Source: Faecalibacterium prausnitzii (lineage in GTDB: Bacteria; Bacillota; Clostridia; Oscillospirales; Ruminococcaceae). From it: a stretch of DNA of 64,000 bases. The stretch lies in contig NZ_PRLD01000002.1 of NCBI RefSeq assembly GCF_003287405.1, positions 186,001-250,000 of the forward strand, given 5' to 3'. The notes below the pieces were generated by a model. The model did not search any database. It worked only from the letters and a program-made list of their open reading frames with translations, and had not been told where the DNA came from. Both the position numbers and the translations under genes were made by a program. The first letter of the stretch is position 1. Each line of letters begins with the position of its first letter. Below are positions 34,792-43,330 of this stretch, in pieces.

Positions 34792-35322
34792 TTACTTCCG
34801 GCAGTCGTGCAGGCTGGCGGCGGGCAGGGCACTGCCCAGCAGGCTCCATGCGGCATCCATGCTCTCGTTCAGCAGATAGGCCTGATTCTTCTGGACGTAG
34901 ATGTACACCGCCTCTTTGGTGCGGTAGGCGCAGTACACGGTGTTCCAAGTGTAGCGGTTGGTGGGCTCGGTCTTGTTCTGCTCACCGGCCATCCAGACCG
35001 AAAGCCCGGCGGCGTCCAGCTCCAAACGGTAGAAGGGGCGGGGCAGACCCAGCTTTTTGATCTGCTTGGAGAGGTTAGCAAAGAAGGTACCGAAGTATAC
35101 GGCGGGCAGACCGATGGCTACGATGGCCAGCACGGCGGTCAGCAGCCCGGCACCCTCCCGTTTGCCGATCTGGCTCAGGCAGATCCCGGCGCACACCAGT
35201 AGAATGGCAGTGAACACCGCCGGGCGCTGCCAGCCCTTGTTGTGGCGCAGCAGGTCGAAAGATGCAAAATCGTGAAAGCTTTTTTCGTCCATCTGAACGG
35301 AAACGCAAACATTCTGGGTCAT
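34792..35322 (-). CDS. YcxB-like membrane protein of unknown function
   Basis: This 176-residue protein has two adjacent membrane helices (about 32-48 and 55-75) and a C-terminal beta-rich domain (YRLELDAAGLSVWMAGE, then YTWNTVYCAYRTKEAVYIYV). The arrangement matches YcxB-like proteins, which have no known function. The start at 35322 follows AAGGAGG at eight bases. It sits on the minus strand between uxuB and the sensor kinase, without an evident link to either. Confidence 0.75.
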   Translation of the reverse strand: MTQNVCVSVQMDEKSFHDFASFDLLRHNKGWQRPAVFTAILLVCAGICLSQIGKREGAGLLTAVLAIVAIGLPAVYFGTFFANLSKQIKKLGLPRPFYRLELDAAGLSVWMAGEQNKTEPTNRYTWNTVYCAYRTKEAVYIYVQKNQAYLLNESMDAAWSLLGSALPAASLHDCRK

Positions 35323-35405
35323 AAAGTTACCCTCCTTTTTGGGCATAGTACCACATTTATCAGCAAGAAGCAAGCAAAAGATGCACCGGCGGCGGTGCAT
35401 CCGGC

Positions 35406-35435
35406 TTGCAAACCGCCCGCAAAGCGTGGTAAAAT
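35406..35435 (+). promoter_or_regulatory. Promoter of the sensor kinase operon
   Basis: TTGCAA (35406-35411), 18-bp spacer, TAAAAT (35430-35435). Two near-identical 11-mers, ATTATCyAACG (35441-35451 and 35455-35465), follow in the leader. Confidence 0.6.
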
Positions 35436-35486
35436 AAGTTATTATCTAACGGATATTATCCAACGAAAAAAAGGGGGAAGCTTTGC

Positions 35487-37016
35487 ATGGAAAAGCGCAA
35501 CTGGAAGCGCAGCGTTACGCTCAAGCAGCGTATGGTGCTGTGTCTGGCGGCTTTTTTTGCGGCCTTTGCGTTGCAGCTTGCCCTGAACGGCTATCAGGCA
35601 CGGGCGGTGCAGCAGGTGCAGGACGACCAGATGGGCAACTTTAACGCCATCAGCCGGTTTCAGGGCGGTGTGGAAAGTTCCATCAGCATTCTGGAAGCGT
35701 ACCGCTGGGAGAACGGCGAGACCGAGGAAATGCTGGAAAAGCTCCGGGCAGCCTGCTCCACCAGCAACGCATGGCTGTGGCGCATCCGATCCAATATGGA
35801 TGGCTTGCAGAACGTCAGCGATGAGCAGTGGGTGCTGTACGGTGCGGTGGAGACCACCTACGGCAGCTATAACACCCTGCTGGAAGAGCTGGAAGGTTAC
35901 CTTACCAGCGGACAGGATGCAAAGGCATCCCAGCTGTACTATAACAAGGTCTCGGTCTGCGGCGGGTATCTGAGCCAGTACACCATGCAGCTGCTGAAAG
36001 CCTCGATTCTGGACGCCCAGATTACTTACACCGAGATCTCGGAGCTGGGCGAGCGGATCGCCCTGATGCAGATCGTGGTGGTGGCGCTGTGCGTGGCACT
36101 GGGCTGCGCTTCCGGTCTGATGGTCATGCGGCTGCTGACCCCAGTCTCCCAGATGATCGAGGCCTCCCGCGCCATCAGTCGCAGCCAGCTCGATACCCCG
36201 GACATCCCGCTGCCCAAGCAGCCGGAGATCGGGCAGCTGGCGGAGTCTTTCAACCGCATGAAGCACTCCATGGCGCAGCAGGTGAGTACCTTACAGGAGA
36301 AAAACGAGATCGAGCGGGAGCTGCACCGCCAAAAGACCGAAGCACTGGAATTGCAGAACCGCATGGAGCGCAGCCGGTTACAGCAGCTGCGCAGCCAGAT
36401 CGACCCGCATTTTCTGTTCAACACCCTGAACGTCATCCAGCAGATGGCGGGCACAGAGTCCGCCTACCGCACACAGGCACTCATTATGGCGCTTTCCCAT
36501 CTGCTGCGTTACAGCCTGATGAGCAACGATGAACAGGTGCCCCTCTCCCGGGAGGTGCGCATTGTGGACGAATACTACTCCATCTACCATGTGCGCTTTG
36601 GCGACCGGGTGCAGATGCAGTGGGCGTTCTCGGACTCGCTGGACCTGACCGAGACCATGGTGCCGTCCTTTATCTTGCAGCCCATCGTGGAAAACGCCTT
36701 CAAGCACGGCATCTGCCCCAAGGAAGAGGGCGGCGTGGTGCGCATCCGCATGATCCCCCTGCGGGAAAAAGGTCTGCTGTGCATCCGGGTGCTGGACAAC
36801 GGCGTAGGCATTGAGCCGGAGCAGCTGCAGCAGCTGCGCACGGCACTGGAACAGCCCGCACCCCGCTGGGAACATATCGGTATTTATAATGTGGCTGCCC
36901 GCTTGCGGCTGCTGGATGCCCGCTGCCGGGTGGTGGTGCGCTCCCGGCCGGGGCGGGGGACTGCGGTGATCCTGTATCTGCCGCTGGTGGAGAATGAGGA
37001 GGAATTTGAGGAATGA
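35487..37016 (+). CDS. YesM/LytS-type sensor histidine kinase
   Basis: This 509-residue kinase has TM1 (about 14-34), an extracytoplasmic helical sensor (about 40-188), TM2 (about 192-214), a HAMP linker (about 215-270), and the His_kinase domain with phospho-acceptor His308 in SQIDPHFLFNTLN. An HATPase domain follows, with its N box at IVENAFKHG and a G box at LDNGVGIEP. It overlaps the response regulator by 4 bp. Coupling to an AraC-type regulator and an extracellular binding lipoprotein is the YesMN-type arrangement used for sensing carbohydrates; a uronate-type ligand is inferred from the neighbours. Confidence 0.9.
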   Translation: MEKRNWKRSVTLKQRMVLCLAAFFAAFALQLALNGYQARAVQQVQDDQMGNFNAISRFQGGVESSISILEAYRWENGETEEMLEKLRAACSTSNAWLWRIRSNMDGLQNVSDEQWVLYGAVETTYGSYNTLLEELEGYLTSGQDAKASQLYYNKVSVCGGYLSQYTMQLLKASILDAQITYTEISELGERIALMQIVVVALCVALGCASGLMVMRLLTPVSQMIEASRAISRSQLDTPDIPLPKQPEIGQLAESFNRMKHSMAQQVSTLQEKNEIERELHRQKTEALELQNRMERSRLQQLRSQIDPHFLFNTLNVIQQMAGTESAYRTQALIMALSHLLRYSLMSNDEQVPLSREVRIVDEYYSIYHVRFGDRVQMQWAFSDSLDLTETMVPSFILQPIVENAFKHGICPKEEGGVVRIRMIPLREKGLLCIRVLDNGVGIEPEQLQQLRTALEQPAPRWEHIGIYNVAARLRLLDARCRVVVRSRPGRGTAVILYLPLVENEEEFEE

Positions 37017-37828
37017 TTCGTCTGTTGATCGCGGATGATGAGAAGATGGAACGGGAAGCGCTGGCGGATATCGTCATGCGCCGGTTCGAGCATGAGGTAA
37101 CAGTGGAAATGGCGGAAAACGGACGCAAAGCCGCCGATACCGCCGTGCTCTGGGGTGCAGACCTGATTTTGATGGACATCGAGATGCCGGGAATGAACGG
37201 CCTGGATGCCGCCCGCGCGGTGCTGGAGCAGCGCCCGGAGTGCAAGGTGATTTTTATCACGGCATACAGCCTGTTCCAGTACGCCCACGAGGCGGTGCAT
37301 CTGGGTGCCTGCGACTATCTGCTGAAGCCGGTGGACCCGGACGAGACCGAAGCTGCCATCCGCCGCGCCATCCGGCAGATCGAAGCCGGACGCCGTCTGG
37401 CAGAGCTGGCTGCGGAAGCCCCGGAGCAGGAAACCGCCCCGGAGCAGGAGACCGACCCCGCCGGGGAAGGGGAGAGTGACCGCAACGCACTGGTGATGGA
37501 TCATGTGCGCAAGTATATGGAAGATAACTATATGGCCGACCTCTCGCTGGACAGCGTGAGCGAAATTTTGCACATCAGCCCGGCGTACCTTTCGGCACAG
37601 TTCAAGAAGTACCAGAAGATGAACTTTCTGGACTGCCTGACCGAGCTGCGCATCAACGCCGCCAAGGAGCTGCTGGCCGACCCCTTCCGCTCCGCAGCGG
37701 AGGTGGCCTCTATGGTGGGCTACGAGGACGCCAGCTACTTTGCCCGCGCCTTTAAAAAGCGCACCGGCATGACCCCCACCCAGTACCGGAAGGAAGCGGC
37801 AAAGGCAGCCCGGGAGGCGCGGCTGTGA
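37013..37828 (+). CDS. YesN-type response regulator with AraC DNA-binding domain
   Basis: This 271-residue regulator has a receiver domain (1-125) with DD at 8-9, phospho-acceptor Asp55 in LILMDIEMPG and the conserved Lys in YLLKPVD. A Glu/Pro-rich linker (about 135-160) leads to an AraC-type double helix-turn-helix (about 165-265) ending in FKKRTGMTPTQYRK. Its start overlaps the kinase stop and its own stop overlaps the next GTG. It is the best candidate to bind the box shared by the promoters at 38974 and 42007. Confidence 0.93.
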   Translation: MIRLLIADDEKMEREALADIVMRRFEHEVTVEMAENGRKAADTAVLWGADLILMDIEMPGMNGLDAARAVLEQRPECKVIFITAYSLFQYAHEAVHLGACDYLLKPVDPDETEAAIRRAIRQIEAGRRLAELAAEAPEQETAPEQETDPAGEGESDRNALVMDHVRKYMEDNYMADLSLDSVSEILHISPAYLSAQFKKYQKMNFLDCLTELRINAAKELLADPFRSAAEVASMVGYEDASYFARAFKKRTGMTPTQYRKEAAKAAREARL

Positions 37829-38829
37829 CCCGCCGTCAGCTGCTGCGTCTGCTTGCGGCAGCTCCGGCGCTGGCAGTTACAGGCTGTACGGCGCAGTCTG
37901 CTTCTTCGCAGCAGGAGAAGCCGCTCATCCTGCGCTATGCGGAGAACCAGCCGGAGGACTACCCCACCAGCAAGGCGGCAAAGGCCTTTGCCGAGCTTGT
38001 GGCGCAGCGCACGGGCGGCCGGGTGAAGGTGCTGGTTTACAGCGGGGCGGAACTGGGCGCAGAGCAGAGCGTCATCCAGCAGATGCAGTTCGGCGGGGTG
38101 GATTTTTCCCGCGTGTCCCTGAGCCAGCTGGCAGAGTACGAGCCGGAGCTCAGCGTGTTGCAGCTGCCTTACCTGTACAGCGATGCCCAGCAGATGTGGC
38201 GGGTGCTGGACGGCAGCATCGGGGACGAGTTTCTGGCCATATTGGATGGGATGGACTTAGTAGGGCTTTCGTGGTTCGACGCCGGTGTGCGCAGCTTCTA
38301 CACCCGGGAAAAGGTGACCGGGCTGGATGATTTGCAGGGGCTGACCATCCGGGTGCAGGAGTCGGACATGATGAGCGACATGATCACCGCACTGGGCGCA
38401 AAGCCGGCGCAGGTGGTGTACAGCAAGGTGTATGCCGCCCTGCATAACGCCGAGATCGATGGGGCAGAGAACAACTGGCCCAGCTACGAAGTGATGGGAC
38501 ACTACGAGGTAGCACCCTTTTTCCTGAAGGACGAGCACACCCGGGTGCCGGAGGTGCAGCTGGCCAGCCCGGCGGTGATGGAAAAGCTTGCCGCGCTGGA
38601 CGAGAGCTTCCCGGAGGTGATCCGTGCCTGCGCCCGGGAGAGCGCGCAGACAGAGCGGGAGCTCTGGGCGCGGCGGGAGGCGAACGCAGAGCAGAATATG
38701 CGCAAGCGGGGCATCTGCGTCACCGAGCTGGACGAGGCCGAAAAAGCCCGCTTCCGCGCAGCGGTACAGCCCATGTACGACCGGTTCCACAGCCATGCAG
38801 ACCTGATCCAGCGGATCCGGGAGAGCTGA
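37825..38829 (+). CDS. Orphan TRAP-family substrate-binding lipoprotein (DctP)
   Basis: This 334-residue protein is a DctP-type binding protein without its own permeases. The N-terminus has Arg-Arg at 3-4, a hydrophobic stretch and a lipobox with Cys21. The ligand-arginine segment reads DLQGLTIRVQES, followed by the family motif region DGAENNWPSYE. It begins with GTG (37825), overlapping the regulator stop and seven bases after GGGAGG. Fusion into the kinase-regulator operon suggests it presents ligand to the sensor; it could instead share the DctQM permease encoded at 43331-45194. Confidence 0.9.
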   Translation: MTRRQLLRLLAAAPALAVTGCTAQSASSQQEKPLILRYAENQPEDYPTSKAAKAFAELVAQRTGGRVKVLVYSGAELGAEQSVIQQMQFGGVDFSRVSLSQLAEYEPELSVLQLPYLYSDAQQMWRVLDGSIGDEFLAILDGMDLVGLSWFDAGVRSFYTREKVTGLDDLQGLTIRVQESDMMSDMITALGAKPAQVVYSKVYAALHNAEIDGAENNWPSYEVMGHYEVAPFFLKDEHTRVPEVQLASPAVMEKLAALDESFPEVIRACARESAQTERELWARREANAEQNMRKRGICVTELDEAEKARFRAAVQPMYDRFHSHADLIQRIRES

Positions 38830-38850
38830 AGAACAGAATATACGAAATAG

Positions 38851-38892
38851 CTCGTCTCTATGTGATATATCAGTTTAGAGACGAGTTTTTTT
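38851..38892 (+). terminator. Terminator of the kinase-regulator-binding protein operon
   Basis: CTCGTCTCTA (38851-38860) pairs with 38876-38885, followed by a run of T's. Confidence 0.85.
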
Positions 38893-38973
38893 GCGAACAT
38901 TTTTCGGCATAATCGACAATGTCCCCCAAGTACGCTTGTTGAATATGCACAGCCGCATTTTCACTTTTTTGTA

Positions 38974-39028
38974 AAAAACAGGACATTTTATCAATCCCCT
39001 TGCTGGCTAAATTTTTTTGCACTACAAT
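38974..39028 (+). promoter_or_regulatory. Activator box and promoter of the GH28-like gene
   Basis: The box AAAAACAGGACATTTT (38974-38989) is followed by CCCTTG seven bases later, containing the start of the -35 TTGCTG (39000-39005), a 17-bp spacer and -10 TACAAT (39023-39028). An identical box at the same distance from -35 and -10 precedes dctP at 42007. Confidence 0.7.
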
Positions 39029-39121
39029 GAAGTCACCAAGCAATCGTGCCATACAAAAACGCCTGAAATGTACCCCATCGGGATTCAGATCGTGCAAAGC
39101 AAAAAAGGAGGAAATTGGGTT

Positions 39122-41824
39122 ATGTTTTCCAAAAAGATCTCGCGCCGCAGCTTTCTGAAGGTCAGTGCTGTGACCACCGCCATGGCCGCCATGGGCCTGC
39201 CTGCCTTTGCCGCAGAGGATACGGCAGAGGAAAACTGCTTCCAGACCCTGAACATCCCCCGGGCCACCGGCAGCACCGTGGACAAAAGCGTCCTGCTGAA
39301 CGAGAGCCGCCTGTACCTCATCACGGATTTTGGGGCTGTTTCGGAGGGAGACCCCGTCCAGAACACTAAAGCCATCAACGCCGCCATCCAGGCTGCCAGT
39401 GAGGCCGGCGGCGGCACCGTGGTGGTGCCGGCAGGTGACTTTAAGAGCTACACCATCCGTCTCCAGAGCGGCGTCAACCTCCGCATCGACGCCAACGGCA
39501 TCATCCGGGCTGCCCGGGCAGACCTGTACGACTGGTATGGCAACCAGACCATGGTAGGCGAGGGCGGAAACTACGATGAGCCGGAAGTGAACCTCTACGC
39601 CGGTCTCCAGGACCACGGCCACACCTACTTTGCCAACAGCCTGTTCTACGCCGCCGACAAGCACGACATCATGATCTACGGCGAGGGCCTCATCGACGGC
39701 AGCTACATGGACGACACCGGCACCCTCATCAATGTGCTGTCCGGCAACGACCCCTCCAACCCCAAAAACCGCACCGACCGGGGCTACAGCTCCACCTGGT
39801 ACGGCAACAAGGCCATTGCACTGGTGCGCTGCGAGAATGTGGTGCTGGACGGCATCCGCATCCTGAACGGCGGCCACTTTGCCATCATCGCTGAGGGCAC
39901 CCGGAACATGACCGTCAACGACCTGATCGTGGACACCAACCGGGACGCCTATAACATCGATTGCACCCAGGACGTTACCGTCCGCAACAGCCACTTCAAC
40001 TCCCTCACGGACGACGCCATCGTCATGAAGGCCTCCTACGGTGCCGGCGTGTTCATGCCCACCCAGAACGTTCTGATCGAGGACTGTGTGGTCAGCGGCT
40101 ACGATGCCGGTTCTGTGATCACCGGAGCCTGCACCACCGATAAGATCGTGGCCACCGACGCCTGCGGCCCCACCGCCCGTGTCAAGTTTGGCACTGAGTC
40201 CACCTGCGGCTACCACACCGTCACCATCACCCGGGTGCGGTTCGAGCGTTCCCGTGGCTTCTGCATGGAGGCCGTGGACGGCAGCTCCCTCACCAACATC
40301 GTGATGACCGACTGCACCATGGACACCGTCTCCTCCTCCCCCATCTTTATCCGGGTAGGCGATCGTGCCCGGTACCCTGTCACCGGCCACACCACTGAGC
40401 AGGCCATCAACGCCGCCAACGATGTGCGTCTGGACAATTCCGGCTGGGTGCTGCCCAACCGTGCCGAGTATCAGCTGTACCCCGTGGCCCGCTACAGCCC
40501 CTCCTATAATAAGAGCAAGACCGTCTCCATCGACGGCGTTTCCTCCTTTAAGGTGGTAGACCCTGCCAACCCCACTCGCATCAACAACGCCAACCTGGCA
40601 GAGATCGACGGCAAGCTGTACCTCTACCGCTGGGATGACGCCCAGCACCAGTATGTGCCGGATATGACCCGGGAGATCAGCCGGAAGGACGCTGTCTACT
40701 ACGCCAACGCTACCGCTGCCAAGGACCTGGCCAGCGTCAGCAACGTGGAGATCAGCAACATCCGCATCACCAACGTAGATCCCCGGTACCCCATCCTGCT
40801 GGAGGGCCTGGTGGACAGCAAGGTGAAGAACGTGATCCTGCGGAACATCTCGGTGCAGTACCGGGGCGGCCTGTCCCTCCAGGAGGCTGTGGAGCAGCGG
40901 CAGCTGGGCACCTACTGGGTCTACTCCCAGAGCGGCTCTGCCCCCACTGTGCAGAAGCTGCCCTGGCTGGTGAACACCTTCTTCAGCAAGTGCGAGGGCC
41001 TGCTGCCCCGTGTGGCCTGGAAGAACGGCACCTGGGTAGACGACCCCTACAATGTGCCGGAGATGGTAGCCGAGTACCCGGAGCCCTCCATCCTGGGCAT
41101 CCTGCCGGCCTACGGCATCTACGCCCGTCATATAGAGGGTCTGGTGCTGCAGAATGTGGCCCTGAACTATGTGATCCAGGATAAGCGTCCGGCCATCGTG
41201 CTGGATGACGTTTCCAACGCTGACCTGCGTACCGTGGCCGCCAAGACTGCCCTGGGCGTCAAGACGGTAGTCACCGTGACCAACCACTACAAGCGCCATG
41301 TGGGCAACGAGTATGTGCCTGAGGAGCCCTATTTCACCACCACCTGCGAGAACCTGAAGCTGGGCCTGCTGAGCCGTGAACAGGTCACCGTGGATACCCC
41401 GGCCCCCGGCACCCCGGCAGACAGCCTCTATGGCAACATCCGCCTGCCCATCCCGGAAAACGGCTATCAGTTCGCCATTCCGACCCAGGAGTACCCCCTG
41501 CCTCTGACGGTGCACCGCCCCTACTTCAGCCACATCGGAGACCAGACCGTCCAACTGGGCCAGACCCTGACCCTGACGGTCTCGGGCCGGAACCCGGCCA
41601 ACGGCGTCCGCACCACCCAGCCCCAGCCTGCTGCCGTCATCGAGGCTCTGGACGGCGGCCTGACCTACGGCACCGCCGGCCTGCTGCCTCTGGGCGCATC
41701 CTTTGACGCCGGTTCTCACACCCTCACCTTTACCCCCAAGGCCAAGGGCACCTACAAGGTCACCTTTACCCTGGACGACGGCGTCATCCCCGTAAGCAAG
41801 ACCGTTAAGATCACCGTGGCGTGA
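39122..41824 (+). CDS. Tat-exported GH28-like parallel beta-helix protein
   Basis: This 900-residue secreted protein has a twin-arginine signal (SRRSFLK, cleavage near AFA at 30). From about 60 it has a pectate-lyase/polygalacturonase-type beta-helix opening DFGAVSEGDPVQNTKAINAA. GH28-like acidic positions appear in NRDAYNID and TDDAIVMK. The usual GHG histidine segment reads GYDAGSVITG, so the enzyme is divergent or uses another mechanism. The last 100 residues form an Ig-like domain with no LPxTG anchor. Its start follows AAAGGAGG. Position beside uxuAB and a TRAP transporter suggests action on uronate-containing polysaccharide. Confidence 0.8.
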   Translation: MFSKKISRRSFLKVSAVTTAMAAMGLPAFAAEDTAEENCFQTLNIPRATGSTVDKSVLLNESRLYLITDFGAVSEGDPVQNTKAINAAIQAASEAGGGTVVVPAGDFKSYTIRLQSGVNLRIDANGIIRAARADLYDWYGNQTMVGEGGNYDEPEVNLYAGLQDHGHTYFANSLFYAADKHDIMIYGEGLIDGSYMDDTGTLINVLSGNDPSNPKNRTDRGYSSTWYGNKAIALVRCENVVLDGIRILNGGHFAIIAEGTRNMTVNDLIVDTNRDAYNIDCTQDVTVRNSHFNSLTDDAIVMKASYGAGVFMPTQNVLIEDCVVSGYDAGSVITGACTTDKIVATDACGPTARVKFGTESTCGYHTVTITRVRFERSRGFCMEAVDGSSLTNIVMTDCTMDTVSSSPIFIRVGDRARYPVTGHTTEQAINAANDVRLDNSGWVLPNRAEYQLYPVARYSPSYNKSKTVSIDGVSSFKVVDPANPTRINNANLAEIDGKLYLYRWDDAQHQYVPDMTREISRKDAVYYANATAAKDLASVSNVEISNIRITNVDPRYPILLEGLVDSKVKNVILRNISVQYRGGLSLQEAVEQRQLGTYWVYSQSGSAPTVQKLPWLVNTFFSKCEGLLPRVAWKNGTWVDDPYNVPEMVAEYPEPSILGILPAYGIYARHIEGLVLQNVALNYVIQDKRPAIVLDDVSNADLRTVAAKTALGVKTVVTVTNHYKRHVGNEYVPEEPYFTTTCENLKLGLLSREQVTVDTPAPGTPADSLYGNIRLPIPENGYQFAIPTQEYPLPLTVHRPYFSHIGDQTVQLGQTLTLTVSGRNPANGVRTTQPQPAAVIEALDGGLTYGTAGLLPLGASFDAGSHTLTFTPKAKGTYKVTFTLDDGVIPVSKTVKITVA

Positions 41825-42000
41825 TCCTGTCGGTTTTCTGCCTGCTCATAGGCCCCGGCTGGTCTGCCCCACAGCGGACCGGCCGGGGCCAGAGCAGTTT
41901 CGGAGCCACTTGGACCGCAAGTTGTATCCATCTGTACGTTAGTATTGCACAAATAAAACGGAAAACGGTTGTGCAAAATAGCAAAAACAATCTTGACATT

Positions 42001-42061
42001 CTTTCGAAAAACAGGACATTTTTCGAAAGCCCTTGTTTCATTTCGGAAAATTTGCTAAAGT
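42001..42061 (+). promoter_or_regulatory. Palindromic activator box and promoter of dctPQM
   Basis: Perfect 11-bp arms (42001-42011 and 42019-42029) surround CAGGACA; the core 42007-42022 is identical to the box at 38974. Then come the -35 TTGTTT (42033-42038), 17 bp, and -10 TAAAGT (42056-42061). The remainder of 41825-42138 shows no gene. Confidence 0.72.
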
Positions 42062-42138
42062 GTGTACAGTCAATGAACGAAAGCTCCGGCACCTGTGCGC
42101 CCGGAGAAGTTCACAATTATTTAAGGAGGACGATTCCT

Positions 42139-43233
42139 ATGAAAATGATCTCTCGTCGTAGCTTTATGGCTGTTGCCGGTGCAGCTACTGCTGCTGTTGC
42201 TCTGACCGCCTGCGGTGGTTCCAAGAGCGGCTCCACTTCTACCGCTGCTTCCACCTCTACCGCAGCTTCTGCTTCTGCTGCTGCCGGTGATGCAGCTGCT
42301 GCTGCCAGCGATCCCAAGGTGACTCTGGTCTACGCCGAGGTCAACCCGCTGGATACCATCGTTGGCCAGACCGGTTCTCACTTCAAGGAGAAGGTCGAGG
42401 AGCTGAGCGGCGGTTCTGTGGTCGTCGATGTGCAGGCTTCCGGTGTTCTGGGCTCTGAGAACGACGTTCTGGACGCTATTCTGGGCGGCTCTACCTCCAT
42501 TGATATCAGCCGTATCTCTGCTTTCGCTCTGACCAGCTACGGCTGCAACAAGTCCAAGCTGCTGTCCATCCCCTTCACCTTCAACAACCGCGCTCACTTC
42601 TGGAACTTTGCCAACAGCGATCTGGCTCCTGAGTTCCTGAACGAGCCCCAGGAGCTGGGCCTGCCCGTTCGCGGCCTGTTCTACGGCGAGGAGGGCTTCC
42701 GTCACTTCTTCACCGTCAAGCCCGTTGCTGCGATCGGCGACCTGAAGGGCATGAAGCTGCGTGTGTCCAACGACCCCGTTATGAACGGCATGGTCGAGGG
42801 TCTGGGCGCTAACCCCACCGTCGTTGCTTTCGGCGAGCTGTACAGCGCACTGCAGACCGGCGTTGTGGATGGCGCTGAGCAGCCCATCGCAAACTACAAG
42901 TCCAACGCCTTCCCCGAGGTTGCTAACAACCTGATTCTGGACGGCCACACTCTGGGCGCTGTTCAGGCTGTTATCACCGACAACGCATGGGGCAAGCTGA
43001 CCGCTAACCAGCAGGCTGCTGTCATGGCTGCTGCTGCCGACACCCAGAAGTTCAACGCTGATCTGTCCGAGACCGCTGAGAACAAGGTTTTGGAAGAGCT
43101 GCGCTCCTCCGGCTGCAACGTTGTGGATGTGGACGACAAGACTCCCTGGCAGGAAGCTTGCGCTAAGGTCATCAAGGACAACACCTCTGATCAGGCTGAG
43201 CTGTACCAGAAGCTGCTGGATATGAAGGCATAA
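42139..43233 (+). CDS. dctP: TRAP transporter substrate-binding lipoprotein DctP
   Basis: This 364-residue binding protein of a tripartite transporter captures an organic acid, probably a sugar acid, outside the membrane. Arg-Arg at 6-7, a hydrophobic segment and lipobox Cys25 are followed by an Ala/Ser-rich linker (about 28-55). The ligand-arginine motif is DLKGMKLRVSND and the downstream helix DGAEQPIANYKS. The start at 42139 follows AAGGAGG at nine bases. Both permeases follow, separated by a hairpin that may favour higher expression of this subunit. Confidence 0.93.
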   Translation: MKMISRRSFMAVAGAATAAVALTACGGSKSGSTSTAASTSTAASASAAAGDAAAAASDPKVTLVYAEVNPLDTIVGQTGSHFKEKVEELSGGSVVVDVQASGVLGSENDVLDAILGGSTSIDISRISAFALTSYGCNKSKLLSIPFTFNNRAHFWNFANSDLAPEFLNEPQELGLPVRGLFYGEEGFRHFFTVKPVAAIGDLKGMKLRVSNDPVMNGMVEGLGANPTVVAFGELYSALQTGVVDGAEQPIANYKSNAFPEVANNLILDGHTLGAVQAVITDNAWGKLTANQQAAVMAAAADTQKFNADLSETAENKVLEELRSSGCNVVDVDDKTPWQEACAKVIKDNTSDQAELYQKLLDMKA

Positions 43234-43265
43234 GCTGGCTTTCCATCCAATCTAAGTAGTACATT

Positions 43266-43314
43266 GCCCGGCGGGGGCCCACGGGAATACGCCCGCAGGC
43301 TTCGCCGGGCTTTT
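43266..43314 (+). terminator. Attenuator hairpin between dctP and dctQ
   Basis: GCCCGGCG (43266-43273) pairs with CGCCGGGC (43303-43310), followed by TTTT. Partial termination here would give more binding protein than permease. Confidence 0.6.
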
Positions 43315-43330
43315 ATATGGAGGAATTTCT

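Noticed and set aside
38870-41719. 949-codon minus-strand frame opposite the GH28-like gene
   Set aside because: Antisense shadow: Gly/Val/His-rich, no recognisable domain, and it covers the promoter of the real gene.
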